Positions 9,427 to 16,944 of a stretch of 64,000 nucleotides of DNA are shown one piece after another (position 1 is the first letter of the stretch; each line of letters begins with the position of its first letter). The stretch spans positions 1 through 64,000 of the forward strand of contig JAIEMG010000004.1 of the NCBI GenBank assembly GCA_019752375.1. Reading direction: 5' to 3'. The position numbers and the translations under genes were made by a program. The notes beneath the pieces are model-generated. The model worked only from the letters and a program-made list of their open reading frames with translations. It searched no databases and was not told where the DNA came from. Origin of the DNA: Gemmataceae bacterium (lineage in GTDB: Bacteria; Planctomycetota; Planctomycetia; Gemmatales; Gemmataceae).

Positions 9427-10746
9427 ATGAACGGTTGCAGGGATTATCGGCAATTGAACCGTCGCGATTTCCTCCGCGTCGGCGGCGCCGGACTGTTCGG
9501 CGTGACGCTCGCCGACTTCTTCCAGGCGCGGGCCGCAGCCAAGCCGGCCGGCAAGGCCAAGCAGATGATCCTGCTCTGGATGTCGGGCGGGCCGCCGCAC
9601 CAGGACATGTTCGACATGAAGCCGGAGACGCCGCCGCCCTTTGGCAGCGAGCTGAAGCAGGGACAAACCAAGGTCCCCGGCATGGACTTCTGCGACCTCA
9701 TGCCTCGGCTCGCCCAGAATGCGGACAAGTTCACGATCCTGCGTTCCGTCGGCATCGGCACCGAGAAGTGGGAGCACTCCGGCGGCCTCTACTGGCTCAG
9801 CGGCAACCCGCGCACCAAGGACACGGTCAAGCATCCCGCCTATGGCAGCGTGTTCGCCAAGGAGCGGCCGCCCGTGCGCGGCTTGCCAAGTTACGTCACC
9901 TTCGGCCCCTATGGCGATGCCGGCGACATCCAGACCAACTTCCTGGGGCCTGCGTACGATCCGTTGACGTTCAAGCCGGGCGACGCCAAGGATGAAGTCG
10001 GCGCCATGCTCGCGCCGCCGGCCCAGCTCGACATCCCGGCCCAGGAACGCCGTGAAAACCTGCTCAAGGTGCTCGACAAGCAATTCCGCCGCCTGGATGC
10101 CGCGGAGCCGCTGGTGCAGGGGCTCGATCAGTTCCAGCAGAGCGCGTTCGACGTGCTTCGCTCTCCCAAGCTGCGCGCTGCCATCGATCCGGCCAAGCTC
10201 GATCCCAAGGACGTCGAGCGCTATGGCAAGAACGAGAATGGCCGCAACATGCTCTACGCCCGCCGGCTGATCGAAGCGGGCGTGCCGTTCGTCGGCGTGC
10301 CCTGGCCGGGCTGGGACATGCACGGCAGCGTCACCGACTCCTGCAAGCGAGTGCTGCCATCCTTCGATGCCCTGCTGGCAAGCCTGCTGGAAGACCTGCA
10401 CGACCGCGGCCTGCTGGAGACGACGATCGTCACCGCCCTGGGCGAGATGGGGCGCAACAAGATCTGGAAAGACTCGGCCTACTCCGGACCGCCCGGCCGC
10501 AATCATCATGGCACCTGCCAGTTCGTCATCGTCGCCGGCGGCGGCTTCAAGAACGGCATGGTCCTGGGCAAGACCGACAAGACCTCGCTGCAAGTGGTCG
10601 AAAACGCCTATTCGCCAATCAGCTACGGGCGGACCCTGTACCATCTGCTCGGCATCGACGCCGACAAGGAGTTGTACACGACCAACGGACGGCCGATCAA
10701 GATCGTGGCGGACGATGCGCCGCTGATGAAAGAAGTCCTGGCGTGA
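9427..10746 (+). CDS. DUF1501 domain protein with Tat-like signal
   Basis: This is a 439-residue member of DUF1501, a sulfatase/alkaline-phosphatase-fold family massively expanded in planctomycetes. The N-terminus has a twin-arginine-type motif (NRRDFLRVGGAG, residues 11-22), so export in folded form is likely. Family blocks seen are LLWMSGGPPHQDMFDMKP, GVPWPGWDMHG, VTALGEMGR and GRNHHG, followed by a C-terminal DDxPLxKE-like tail. It starts 13 nt after the DUF1549/DUF1553 stop, with GGGAG before the ATG, so the two form an operon. The catalytic activity and substrate of the family are not established. Confidence 0.88.
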   Translation: MNGCRDYRQLNRRDFLRVGGAGLFGVTLADFFQARAAAKPAGKAKQMILLWMSGGPPHQDMFDMKPETPPPFGSELKQGQTKVPGMDFCDLMPRLAQNADKFTILRSVGIGTEKWEHSGGLYWLSGNPRTKDTVKHPAYGSVFAKERPPVRGLPSYVTFGPYGDAGDIQTNFLGPAYDPLTFKPGDAKDEVGAMLAPPAQLDIPAQERRENLLKVLDKQFRRLDAAEPLVQGLDQFQQSAFDVLRSPKLRAAIDPAKLDPKDVERYGKNENGRNMLYARRLIEAGVPFVGVPWPGWDMHGSVTDSCKRVLPSFDALLASLLEDLHDRGLLETTIVTALGEMGRNKIWKDSAYSGPPGRNHHGTCQFVIVAGGGFKNGMVLGKTDKTSLQVVENAYSPISYGRTLYHLLGIDADKELYTTNGRPIKIVADDAPLMKEVLA

Positions 10747-10836
10747 GTGATTCCTTGCATCCGAAATTGTGCTCCGTTACACTCCGCGCTCGACGCGGGA
10801 GTTGCACGTTACAGTAGGCGGCAAACGGGGACGCTC

Positions 10837-11292
10837 ATGCTCAAGCCCAAAAATTCGGCCAAGCCTCAGTCGAACAATTCCCACCTTGCAGGAGAGTATT
10901 TTGTTGCAGCGGAGCTATATAAGCGAGGGTATTCAGTTGCCATGACACTGGGCAATGCCAAGGCGATTGACTTGTTCGCCGAAAAAGGGCTCCGAACAGT
11001 TAATGTGCAAGTGAAGGCGATATCATTCCGGAAGAATGTTGGCTGGCCAATGCTGAAGGCCAAGATCTTCGATCGCATTGTGTACGTAATGGTCTGTTTG
11101 AACGACGAAAATACACCTCCAACCTACTTTATCGCTCGCGCCGATGAAATTAGAGACAAAGTCAAGGAATACGACTCAAAGGGCGGCTATCGCGGGATCC
11201 TGAATTACGGCGCAATTAACTCAGATGAGTTCAAATCGCGCTGGGACAAGATCGACGCGGCGCTTCTGAGCCCCGATGCTTCTGCAGTGTGA
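10837..11292 (+). CDS. PD-(D/E)XK nuclease-like protein
   Basis: A 151-residue protein. The N-terminal half shows the order of a PD-(D/E)XK core: HLAGEYFVAAELYKRGY (helix with E20 and E26), AIDLFAEKG (D45 on a beta strand) and VNVQVKAIS (Q58-x-K60). Many stand-alone proteins of this type are uncharacterised; a nuclease role is inferred from motif order only. The local base composition is lower in GC than its neighbours and it sits next to a VapBC-like pair, which suggests an accessory mini-island between the DUF1501 and hydrolase genes. The ATG at 10837 (MLKPKNS) is preferred to the 30-codon longer frame from 10747, which starts immediately after the DUF1501 stop with no ribosome site. Confidence 0.55.
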   Translation: MLKPKNSAKPQSNNSHLAGEYFVAAELYKRGYSVAMTLGNAKAIDLFAEKGLRTVNVQVKAISFRKNVGWPMLKAKIFDRIVYVMVCLNDENTPPTYFIARADEIRDKVKEYDSKGGYRGILNYGAINSDEFKSRWDKIDAALLSPDASAV

Positions 11293-11302
11293 ACGTCGAG
11301 AC

Positions 11303-11695
11303 CTAGGCGAGCGGCAGGAGTGTAACTGGGTAACCTCGTACCGCATCATCCACCGTCACCAGGGTCAGGCCATGCTGAAGTGCCTGCGCAACGAGGACGC
11401 GGTCGAACGGGTCACGGTGTAACGGGGCGAGGCCAGCGAGATGCGTAAGGGCTGCTTCCTCGATCGGCAAGCTGGTAATGCGGTGTGCTTCGCGCTGCCG
11501 TGGAAGATATTCCGCCGGCGCCTCTGGCAGGGGCAGTTTCCCCAGCGCGTACTTGATGACCGACTCCCATTCGGATGCAACGCTGAGGTACACCTCGTTG
11601 ACCGGATCGCGAATCGCGTCCCGAAAAGCGACTGGCAACTGGGGATCGGCGGTGATGTACCAGAGGAATATGTGAGTATCCAGCAGCAGCCTCAT
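11303..11695 (-). CDS. VapC-like PIN-domain toxin
   Basis: This 130-residue PIN-domain protein has the acidic residues expected for a metal-dependent RNase: D6 in LLLDTHIFLW, a Glu in SVASEWESVIKY (~residues 38-49), an Asp in HRDPFDRVLVAQA (~93-105) and a C-terminal TVDDAV. The length and the DTHxxLW start fit the VapC subgroup paired with Phd/YefM-type antitoxins. Its ATG overlaps the antitoxin stop by 4 nt (ATGA at 11695-11692), the standard arrangement for translational coupling. The toxin probably cleaves a tRNA or other RNA; the target is unknown. Confidence 0.85.
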   Translation of the reverse strand: MRLLLDTHIFLWYITADPQLPVAFRDAIRDPVNEVYLSVASEWESVIKYALGKLPLPEAPAEYLPRQREAHRITSLPIEEAALTHLAGLAPLHRDPFDRVLVAQALQHGLTLVTVDDAVRGYPVTLLPLA

Positions 11696-11931
11696 TGCCC
11701 CTCAAACTCCTGCAGGATTTCCTCGGGAAGAGGTCGGTCAAAGTCAGCGGGAACCGTGAATCGGTTAGCGCAAAGACCAAAGGGACGGAGCTGAGTCGAG
11801 GGTGCCTGGACGGGCCGGACTTCGGCGAGTGGATGCTCGCCGCGGACGACAAGGAACGATTCTCCCGCCTCGAGTCGTCGGAGAAAGCTCAGGGGATCGA
11901 ACTCAATCTCTTGCATGCTGATGGTGCTCAT
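11692..11931 (-). CDS. Phd/YefM-like antitoxin
   Basis: A 79-residue protein that ends in the 4-nt overlap with the PIN-domain gene. The N-terminus (MSTISMQEIEFDPLSFLRRLEAG) has the short strand-helix form of Phd/YefM dimers, followed by ESFLVVRGEHPLAEVRP, typical of the family core. The C-terminal half is less structured and acidic, as expected for the part that wraps the toxin. It would neutralise VapC and autoregulate the pair. The start at 11931 is chosen over upstream codons because the extra residues do not fit the family; ATG 11916 is a second option. Confidence 0.78.
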   Translation of the reverse strand: MSTISMQEIEFDPLSFLRRLEAGESFLVVRGEHPLAEVRPVQAPSTQLRPFGLCANRFTVPADFDRPLPEEILQEFEGQ

Positions 11932-12005
11932 ACGTGAATTGTACCAGAGTTTCCGAGCCGAACAACAAACTGCCCCTGTCCGCGGCAACACTCAGGAGTG
12001 AAATC

Positions 12006-14357
12006 ATGAGCTACCAACGACGCGCATTCGGCCGACCGTTCGTCTGGGTGCTAGGCCTCGTGATTCTGGTGTTCGGCCTCGCGCCGCTGACCGCGGCCGA
12101 CGATGCCGCGGATCTCGGCAAGGTCGTGCCTGAAGTCCTCACGCCGGAGCAGCGCAAGGAAGCGAGCGGCATGATCGACCGCGACATCAACCGCCGGTCG
12201 ACCGCGGTCAATGCTCGCAACCGCGACGAATGGGCCAAGATTACCACCCGCGAGCAGTGGGAGAAGTTCCGCGATGAGCGTGTGGCCGCGCTGCGGCGTT
12301 CGCTCGGCGACTTTCCCGCGGCGCCGGTCAAGCTGAATGTGCGGACGACGGGAACCGTGGACGGCGACGGGTTCAAGATCGAAAACACGGTCTTCGAGAG
12401 CCGGCCCGGGCAATGGGTGGCGGGGAACCTGTACGTGCCGGCCAAGCCAAGCAAGTCGATGCCGGGCATCCTGATCGCCCATGCCCATCACGGCGGCAAG
12501 CGCGACAGCGAACTGCAAGACATGGGCATGACCTGGGCGCGGGCCGGCTGCCTGGTCCTGGTCATTGACCAGGTCGGCTACGGCGAGCGCCGGTCGCATC
12601 CCTTCAACAGTGCCGAGGACTATGCCAAGCAGTACCGGACCGGCCGGCAGGATTACTTTTTCCGCCAGGACACCGGAGTGCAGCTCCAGCTGATGGGCGA
12701 CAGCCTGATGGGCTGGATGGTCTGGGACCTGATGCGCGGCGTCGATCTGCTGCTGGCACGCGACGGCATCGACCCGAAGCGCATTGCCATCCTGGGAGCG
12801 GTCGCCGGCGGCGGCGATCCGGCGGGAGTGACGGCTGCTCTCGATCGTCGCATCGCTTGCTGCGTGCCGTTCAACTTCGGCGGTCCCCAGCCGGAATCGC
12901 GCTATCCCCTTCCCGACGATTCCGAGACCAGCTTCAACTACCTGGGCGGCTCCTACTGGGACTCGACGCGCGGCCTTCGCCTGGGCGGGCGCGACGATTT
13001 TCTTCACTGGGTCATCGTGGCCAGCACGGCGCCGCGCCGCCTCATCCACGCGCATGAATTTTCCTGGGACCAGGAGCACGATCCGGTCTGGAAGCGCTAC
13101 CAGAAGATCTGGGGCGAGTTTTACAAGGACATGGACAGTCTCGGTTTCGCGCACGGCACCGGCACGCTGAAAGGCAGGCCGCCGGAAGCATCGCACTGCA
13201 ACAACATCGGCAAGATCCATCGCCGGCTGATCCATCCGCTCTTCGAGCGCTGGTTCGACATCAAGGTCGCGGAGAAGGACGAATACAGTGCGCCGCGCAA
13301 ACCCACGGAACTGGTTTGCTTGACCGACAAGGCCCGCGAAGAGCTGAAGCCGAAAGGCCTGAACGAGCTGATGAGTGCCGTGGGCCAGGAGCGAATCGAT
13401 GCGGCGCGCAAGCGGCTGGCGGGCAAGACGCCGGACGAGCGCCGTCAGCTCCACCGCGACGACTGGAGCAAGCTGCTCGGCCCGGTGACGCCGGCCAAGC
13501 CGCCGGTCGTCAAGGCGAGCGCGACGGACGAACAGCCCGCTGCCGGCGCCAAGGTCGAACGCATCGTCCTGGAAGTGGAGCCGGGCATCGTGGTGCCGGT
13601 CCTCGTTCTCACACCGGCCAAGATGACCGGTCGGGCGCCGGTCGTCGTCGGCCTGGCCCAGTCCGGCAAGGCCGGGTTCCTGAAGGAGCGGGCCGGCGAG
13701 TTGGAGAAGCTCGTCAAGGGTGGCACGATCGTCGTCCTGCCCGACCTTCGCGGCACGGGCGACACGCGTGCCGGCGATACCGATCTATCCACCAACCTGC
13801 AGCTCTTCGGTGAGACGCTGCTTGGCCAGCGGCTTCGCGATCTGCGCTCGGTCCTGACCTACGTGCGCGAGCGGAAGGACGTCGATACGAAGCGCGTCGC
13901 TCTCTGGGGCGACGCGTTCGCGCCGACCAATCCGGCCGACACCAATTTCAAGGTGCCGCGCGGCGTCGAGGGCTGGCCGCGCGGTCCGGAACCGCTGGGC
14001 GGGCAACTGGCGCTGCTCGGAGGTCTTTTCGATGATGACATCCGCGCCGTCTACCTGGCGGGCGGCCTGAGCAGCCACCATGGCGTGTTGACGCACTTCG
14101 CGGTGCTGATCCCGCACAGCGCATCGGTGCCTGGAGCACTGACGACGGGCGACCTGTGCGATCTGGCAGGGAGTCTGGCGCCGCGGCCGCTGCGTCTGGA
14201 GGCCTTGGTCGATCATCGGAATCAACCGGTGACCGCAGATGCCATGAAGAATGCCTACGATGCGGCGGTGCAAAGCTACTCGGCCAAGCCGCAGGCACTG
14301 AGCCTGGCCGAGTCGCGTTCCTCCGCGGCAGCGTGGCTGCTGGAGCAGCTCAGGTAG
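12006..14357 (+). CDS. Secreted double alpha/beta-hydrolase-fold protein, both nucleophile serines absent
   Basis: A 783-residue exported protein with a hydrophobic signal near residues 10-30. The N-terminal half (~100-460) resembles acetylxylan-esterase/dienelactone-type alpha/beta hydrolases: strand GILIAHAHHGGKRDS, VLVIDQVGYGERRSH, then the nucleophile elbow. At that elbow the sequence is GAVAGGGD (264-271), with valine where GxSxG needs serine. The C-terminal half (~530-783) repeats the fold (RAPVVVGLAQSGKAGF, IVVLPDLRGTGDT), but its elbow reads GDAFA (635-639), alanine for serine. It is therefore probably a non-catalytic or differently catalytic duplicated hydrolase. The ATG at 12006 leads straight into the signal peptide. 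Its start is 74 nt from the divergent antitoxin start. Confidence 0.72.
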   Translation: MSYQRRAFGRPFVWVLGLVILVFGLAPLTAADDAADLGKVVPEVLTPEQRKEASGMIDRDINRRSTAVNARNRDEWAKITTREQWEKFRDERVAALRRSLGDFPAAPVKLNVRTTGTVDGDGFKIENTVFESRPGQWVAGNLYVPAKPSKSMPGILIAHAHHGGKRDSELQDMGMTWARAGCLVLVIDQVGYGERRSHPFNSAEDYAKQYRTGRQDYFFRQDTGVQLQLMGDSLMGWMVWDLMRGVDLLLARDGIDPKRIAILGAVAGGGDPAGVTAALDRRIACCVPFNFGGPQPESRYPLPDDSETSFNYLGGSYWDSTRGLRLGGRDDFLHWVIVASTAPRRLIHAHEFSWDQEHDPVWKRYQKIWGEFYKDMDSLGFAHGTGTLKGRPPEASHCNNIGKIHRRLIHPLFERWFDIKVAEKDEYSAPRKPTELVCLTDKAREELKPKGLNELMSAVGQERIDAARKRLAGKTPDERRQLHRDDWSKLLGPVTPAKPPVVKASATDEQPAAGAKVERIVLEVEPGIVVPVLVLTPAKMTGRAPVVVGLAQSGKAGFLKERAGELEKLVKGGTIVVLPDLRGTGDTRAGDTDLSTNLQLFGETLLGQRLRDLRSVLTYVRERKDVDTKRVALWGDAFAPTNPADTNFKVPRGVEGWPRGPEPLGGQLALLGGLFDDDIRAVYLAGGLSSHHGVLTHFAVLIPHSASVPGALTTGDLCDLAGSLAPRPLRLEALVDHRNQPVTADAMKNAYDAAVQSYSAKPQALSLAESRSSAAAWLLEQLR

Positions 14358-14377
14358 TTCGTAACAAGGTCACCTTG

Positions 14378-15472
14378 TCACGCATTCACCGCGTTCAGTG
14401 CCGCAACCAGCTCGCCCGGTGTCGGGTAGCGGTCTTCGGGTCGCTTTGCCATCAGGCGTCGCACCACAGCCCCCACGGCGGGCGGGACGTCGGGTCGCAG
14501 TTGTTCCAGCGGCCGGGCGACCTCGAACTGGTGGCGGATGACTTTCTCCATCTTCGTGCCGCCGGGGTAGGGCACCACGTTGGTCAGGAGGAAGTAGAAG
14601 GTGCAGCCCAGGCTGTAGAGATCGGAGCGCGTGTCGGCCTGGTGGGCGTCGCGGGCCTGCTCGGGGGACATGAAGTCCGGCGTGCCCATGATGACGCCGA
14701 ACTGCGTGATCGATTTAACGCGTGCTTCCTCGCCCGGCAGATTGGCCCGTGCCAGGCCCAAATCGAGGATCTTCACGAGCGGATTGTGTCCGCCCCACAT
14801 TGCCTTGGCTTGCTGCTGCACCGAGCCGGAAGGCAACGGCCCGCCAGGCGCCGAGGTCCAGGTCAGCAGGATGTTGGACGGGTTGATGTCGCGATGCACC
14901 AAGCCGTGCTCGTGGGCGTACTGCAAGCCGACGGCCGCCTGGCGGATACACTCGCAGGCCAGCGGCACCAGCATCGGGCCGGAGGAACGCACCAGGCGTG
15001 CAAACGTCGAGCCTTCCACAAATTCCATGGTGTAGAAGTGAACGCCGTCCACTGCGTCGGCATCGTACGCCATGACGACGTTGGGATGCGAGAGCGACGC
15101 GGCCAGCTGGATTTCGCGGTGAAAGCGCATCACCGCGGCCGGATTGGCGAGGCGCTCCTTGCGGATCAGCTTCAAGGCGACCACGCGACCTAGCCGCCGA
15201 TGGCGCGCCTTGTAGACCTGCCCCATGCCGCCTTCGCCCAGCCGTTCGAGCAGGATGTAGGAGCCCAGCACCAGGTCGTTACCGCGGCCCTGGAAGAGTT
15301 GATTGACCTGATACGGGGTCAGCCAGCCGCGCTGGATGAGCTCCTTGGCAAGTGGTTGCGGATCGTGGAAGCGCGACCGCAGCGTCCGCACCAGCTCCTC
15401 GTGCTGAGACGGATCGAGCAGCCTGGTGTGGCCGAGCGTTTCGATAAAGCTGGCAAGCGAGGCAATCGTCAT
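14378..15472 (-). CDS. Serine/threonine protein kinase with altered catalytic loop
   Basis: A 364-residue soluble kinase. Residues 1-67 are the pre-kinase segment seen in many Gemmataceae kinases (WLTPYQVNQL at 50-59). The kinase domain runs from ~72 to 364: Gly-loop GEGGMGQVY (79-87), ATP lysine K101, alpha-C glutamate E120, catalytic loop HRDINPSN (193-200), DLG at 237-239 and SPEQARD in the activation segment. Asn197 replaces the lysine of HRDxKxxN. About 30 extra residues (~204-232) lie between the catalytic loop and the DLG strand. No membrane segment follows, unlike typical PknB-type receptors. It starts 15 nt after the membrane-protein stop, so it probably ends the rsfS-argS operon. 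Confidence 0.88.
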   Translation of the reverse strand: MTIASLASFIETLGHTRLLDPSQHEELVRTLRSRFHDPQPLAKELIQRGWLTPYQVNQLFQGRGNDLVLGSYILLERLGEGGMGQVYKARHRRLGRVVALKLIRKERLANPAAVMRFHREIQLAASLSHPNVVMAYDADAVDGVHFYTMEFVEGSTFARLVRSSGPMLVPLACECIRQAAVGLQYAHEHGLVHRDINPSNILLTWTSAPGGPLPSGSVQQQAKAMWGGHNPLVKILDLGLARANLPGEEARVKSITQFGVIMGTPDFMSPEQARDAHQADTRSDLYSLGCTFYFLLTNVVPYPGGTKMEKVIRHQFEVARPLEQLRPDVPPAVGAVVRRLMAKRPEDRYPTPGELVAALNAVNA

Positions 15473-15487
15473 GCGGCTTATCTTACT

Positions 15488-16924
15488 CTATTGCAAGGCG
15501 ATTTTCGCCATCGGCACTCGGTAGCGAATCAAGAACCCTAGCGCCCGAAAGCCGCGCGCCAGCCAGAAGACAACCAGGATGCCGAGGAACATCGCCGCCC
15601 CGCCCGCCACCAGCGCGCCCAGGTAGTTCGGCGGATTGTCGTGAGCAAAACCGCGCACGGCGGCCTGGATGCCGGGCCACGCCAGGTAGATGAACAGCAA
15701 CGGCAACAGCTGCACCCAGATCATCGACAGCGTGCCCCATTTCCAGAACGGGGCATGGCTCCATAGCGCCTGCTTCTGATGAAAGCGCAGGCGCAGGATG
15801 CGCAGCGCCCAGTTTAGGTATAGCATGACTGCCAGGGTCATCACCACGATGTTGAACAGGTAGAAGAGCCCCACGGCGGCCAGTGACGAATACAGCAGAA
15901 GGTACGATGGTGCCGGCTCGTGGCCGAGGTAATCGAGGGCAACGAACAGCAGGTTGAGCATCGATTCGGTGCCGGGCTCGGCCACCGAGGTCAGGACCAT
16001 GTCATTGCCGATCACGATCAGGATCCAGATGAGCAAGAAGCCGAAGAGTGCCAGTACCTCGCGCCACCAGTTACGCAGCGCGAGCTTGGCCACACGGCGC
16101 CCTTCGCGCGGCTCGCCCTCGCAGGCATGCAGGGGCAGCTGGACGATCGCCTTGAAGATCGGATAGAGCGGAATCACAAATAGCAGGGCAAAAAGCAGGC
16201 ACTGGATCTTGGGCAACGAGCCAAACAGCCAATCCAGCCGACGGTAGAACGTGACGAGTGGCTCGAGGACGGCGAACTGATCGCTGATCTGCGACAGATT
16301 TTGCAACAGGACCGTGACGAACGAGTCCGCGCGGCCGCCGGCGACCTGCTCCAGCGTCGAGCCCAGCGGCAAGTCGCGGCTCAGGAATTCCTCCGCGTTC
16401 TGGTCCATCAGGTCGAAGGCAGCGTCCATGGTGCGCAGCCGCGGATCGACGCCCATCGCCAGCTCCTCCCACAGCGACGACAGCGCGTAGAGCGGCCCGT
16501 AGAAGAGCGCGACCGTCAGCGAGAAGAGCCCCGCGGCCAGCAAGCTGTAAGCACACAGGACATGGAATTTACCGGGATAGCGCCTGAAGAAGAGCAACGG
16601 CGTGAAGAGGAGCAACGGACCGGCGCAGATCAGGCCGACCACCGCATCCTCGATCGGCTGCCAGGCCACCGCGTGGCGTGCCTTCAGCTTGTTGTAGACC
16701 GGCGTTTCGACTGCACCGCGGATTTCCGGCAAGTGCTCGCGGAACTGCTGGGCAATCTGTTGCCGTTGCTCCGGTGTCGCGTGGTCCCAGGCCGCAGCGC
16801 CTTTCTTGAGCACATCGACCAACTCCGGCGGCAGGGCTGGCGGTTCTGGACGGGCCGGCTCGTCCGCGCGTGCGGCAAGCGTGAAGTTCGCCAAGTACGC
16901 GATGACGAGCAACGATCGCAACAC
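15488..16924 (-). CDS. Polytopic membrane protein, function unknown
   Basis: A 478-residue protein with a signal-anchor-like N-terminus (LLVIAYLANFTLAARA), a proline-rich and Gln-rich periplasmic-type segment at ~25-85, and about eight membrane-spanning segments. These include the pairs GLICAGPLLLFTPLLFF and LLAAGLFSLTVALFYGPL, and a C-terminal pair near 415-465. I recognise no family. A GTG at 16924 with GGGAG 7 nt upstream is taken as the start; the frame extends 31 codons further but would overlap argS. It begins 20 nt after the argS stop and ends 15 nt before the kinase start, so it is co-transcribed with both. Confidence 0.7.
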   Translation of the reverse strand: MLRSLLVIAYLANFTLAARADEPARPEPPALPPELVDVLKKGAAAWDHATPEQRQQIAQQFREHLPEIRGAVETPVYNKLKARHAVAWQPIEDAVVGLICAGPLLLFTPLLFFRRYPGKFHVLCAYSLLAAGLFSLTVALFYGPLYALSSLWEELAMGVDPRLRTMDAAFDLMDQNAEEFLSRDLPLGSTLEQVAGGRADSFVTVLLQNLSQISDQFAVLEPLVTFYRRLDWLFGSLPKIQCLLFALLFVIPLYPIFKAIVQLPLHACEGEPREGRRVAKLALRNWWREVLALFGFLLIWILIVIGNDMVLTSVAEPGTESMLNLLFVALDYLGHEPAPSYLLLYSSLAAVGLFYLFNIVVMTLAVMLYLNWALRILRLRFHQKQALWSHAPFWKWGTLSMIWVQLLPLLFIYLAWPGIQAAVRGFAHDNPPNYLGALVAGGAAMFLGILVVFWLARGFRALGFLIRYRVPMAKIALQ

Positions 16925-16944
16925 GAAGGACTCCCGGCGCCTGC

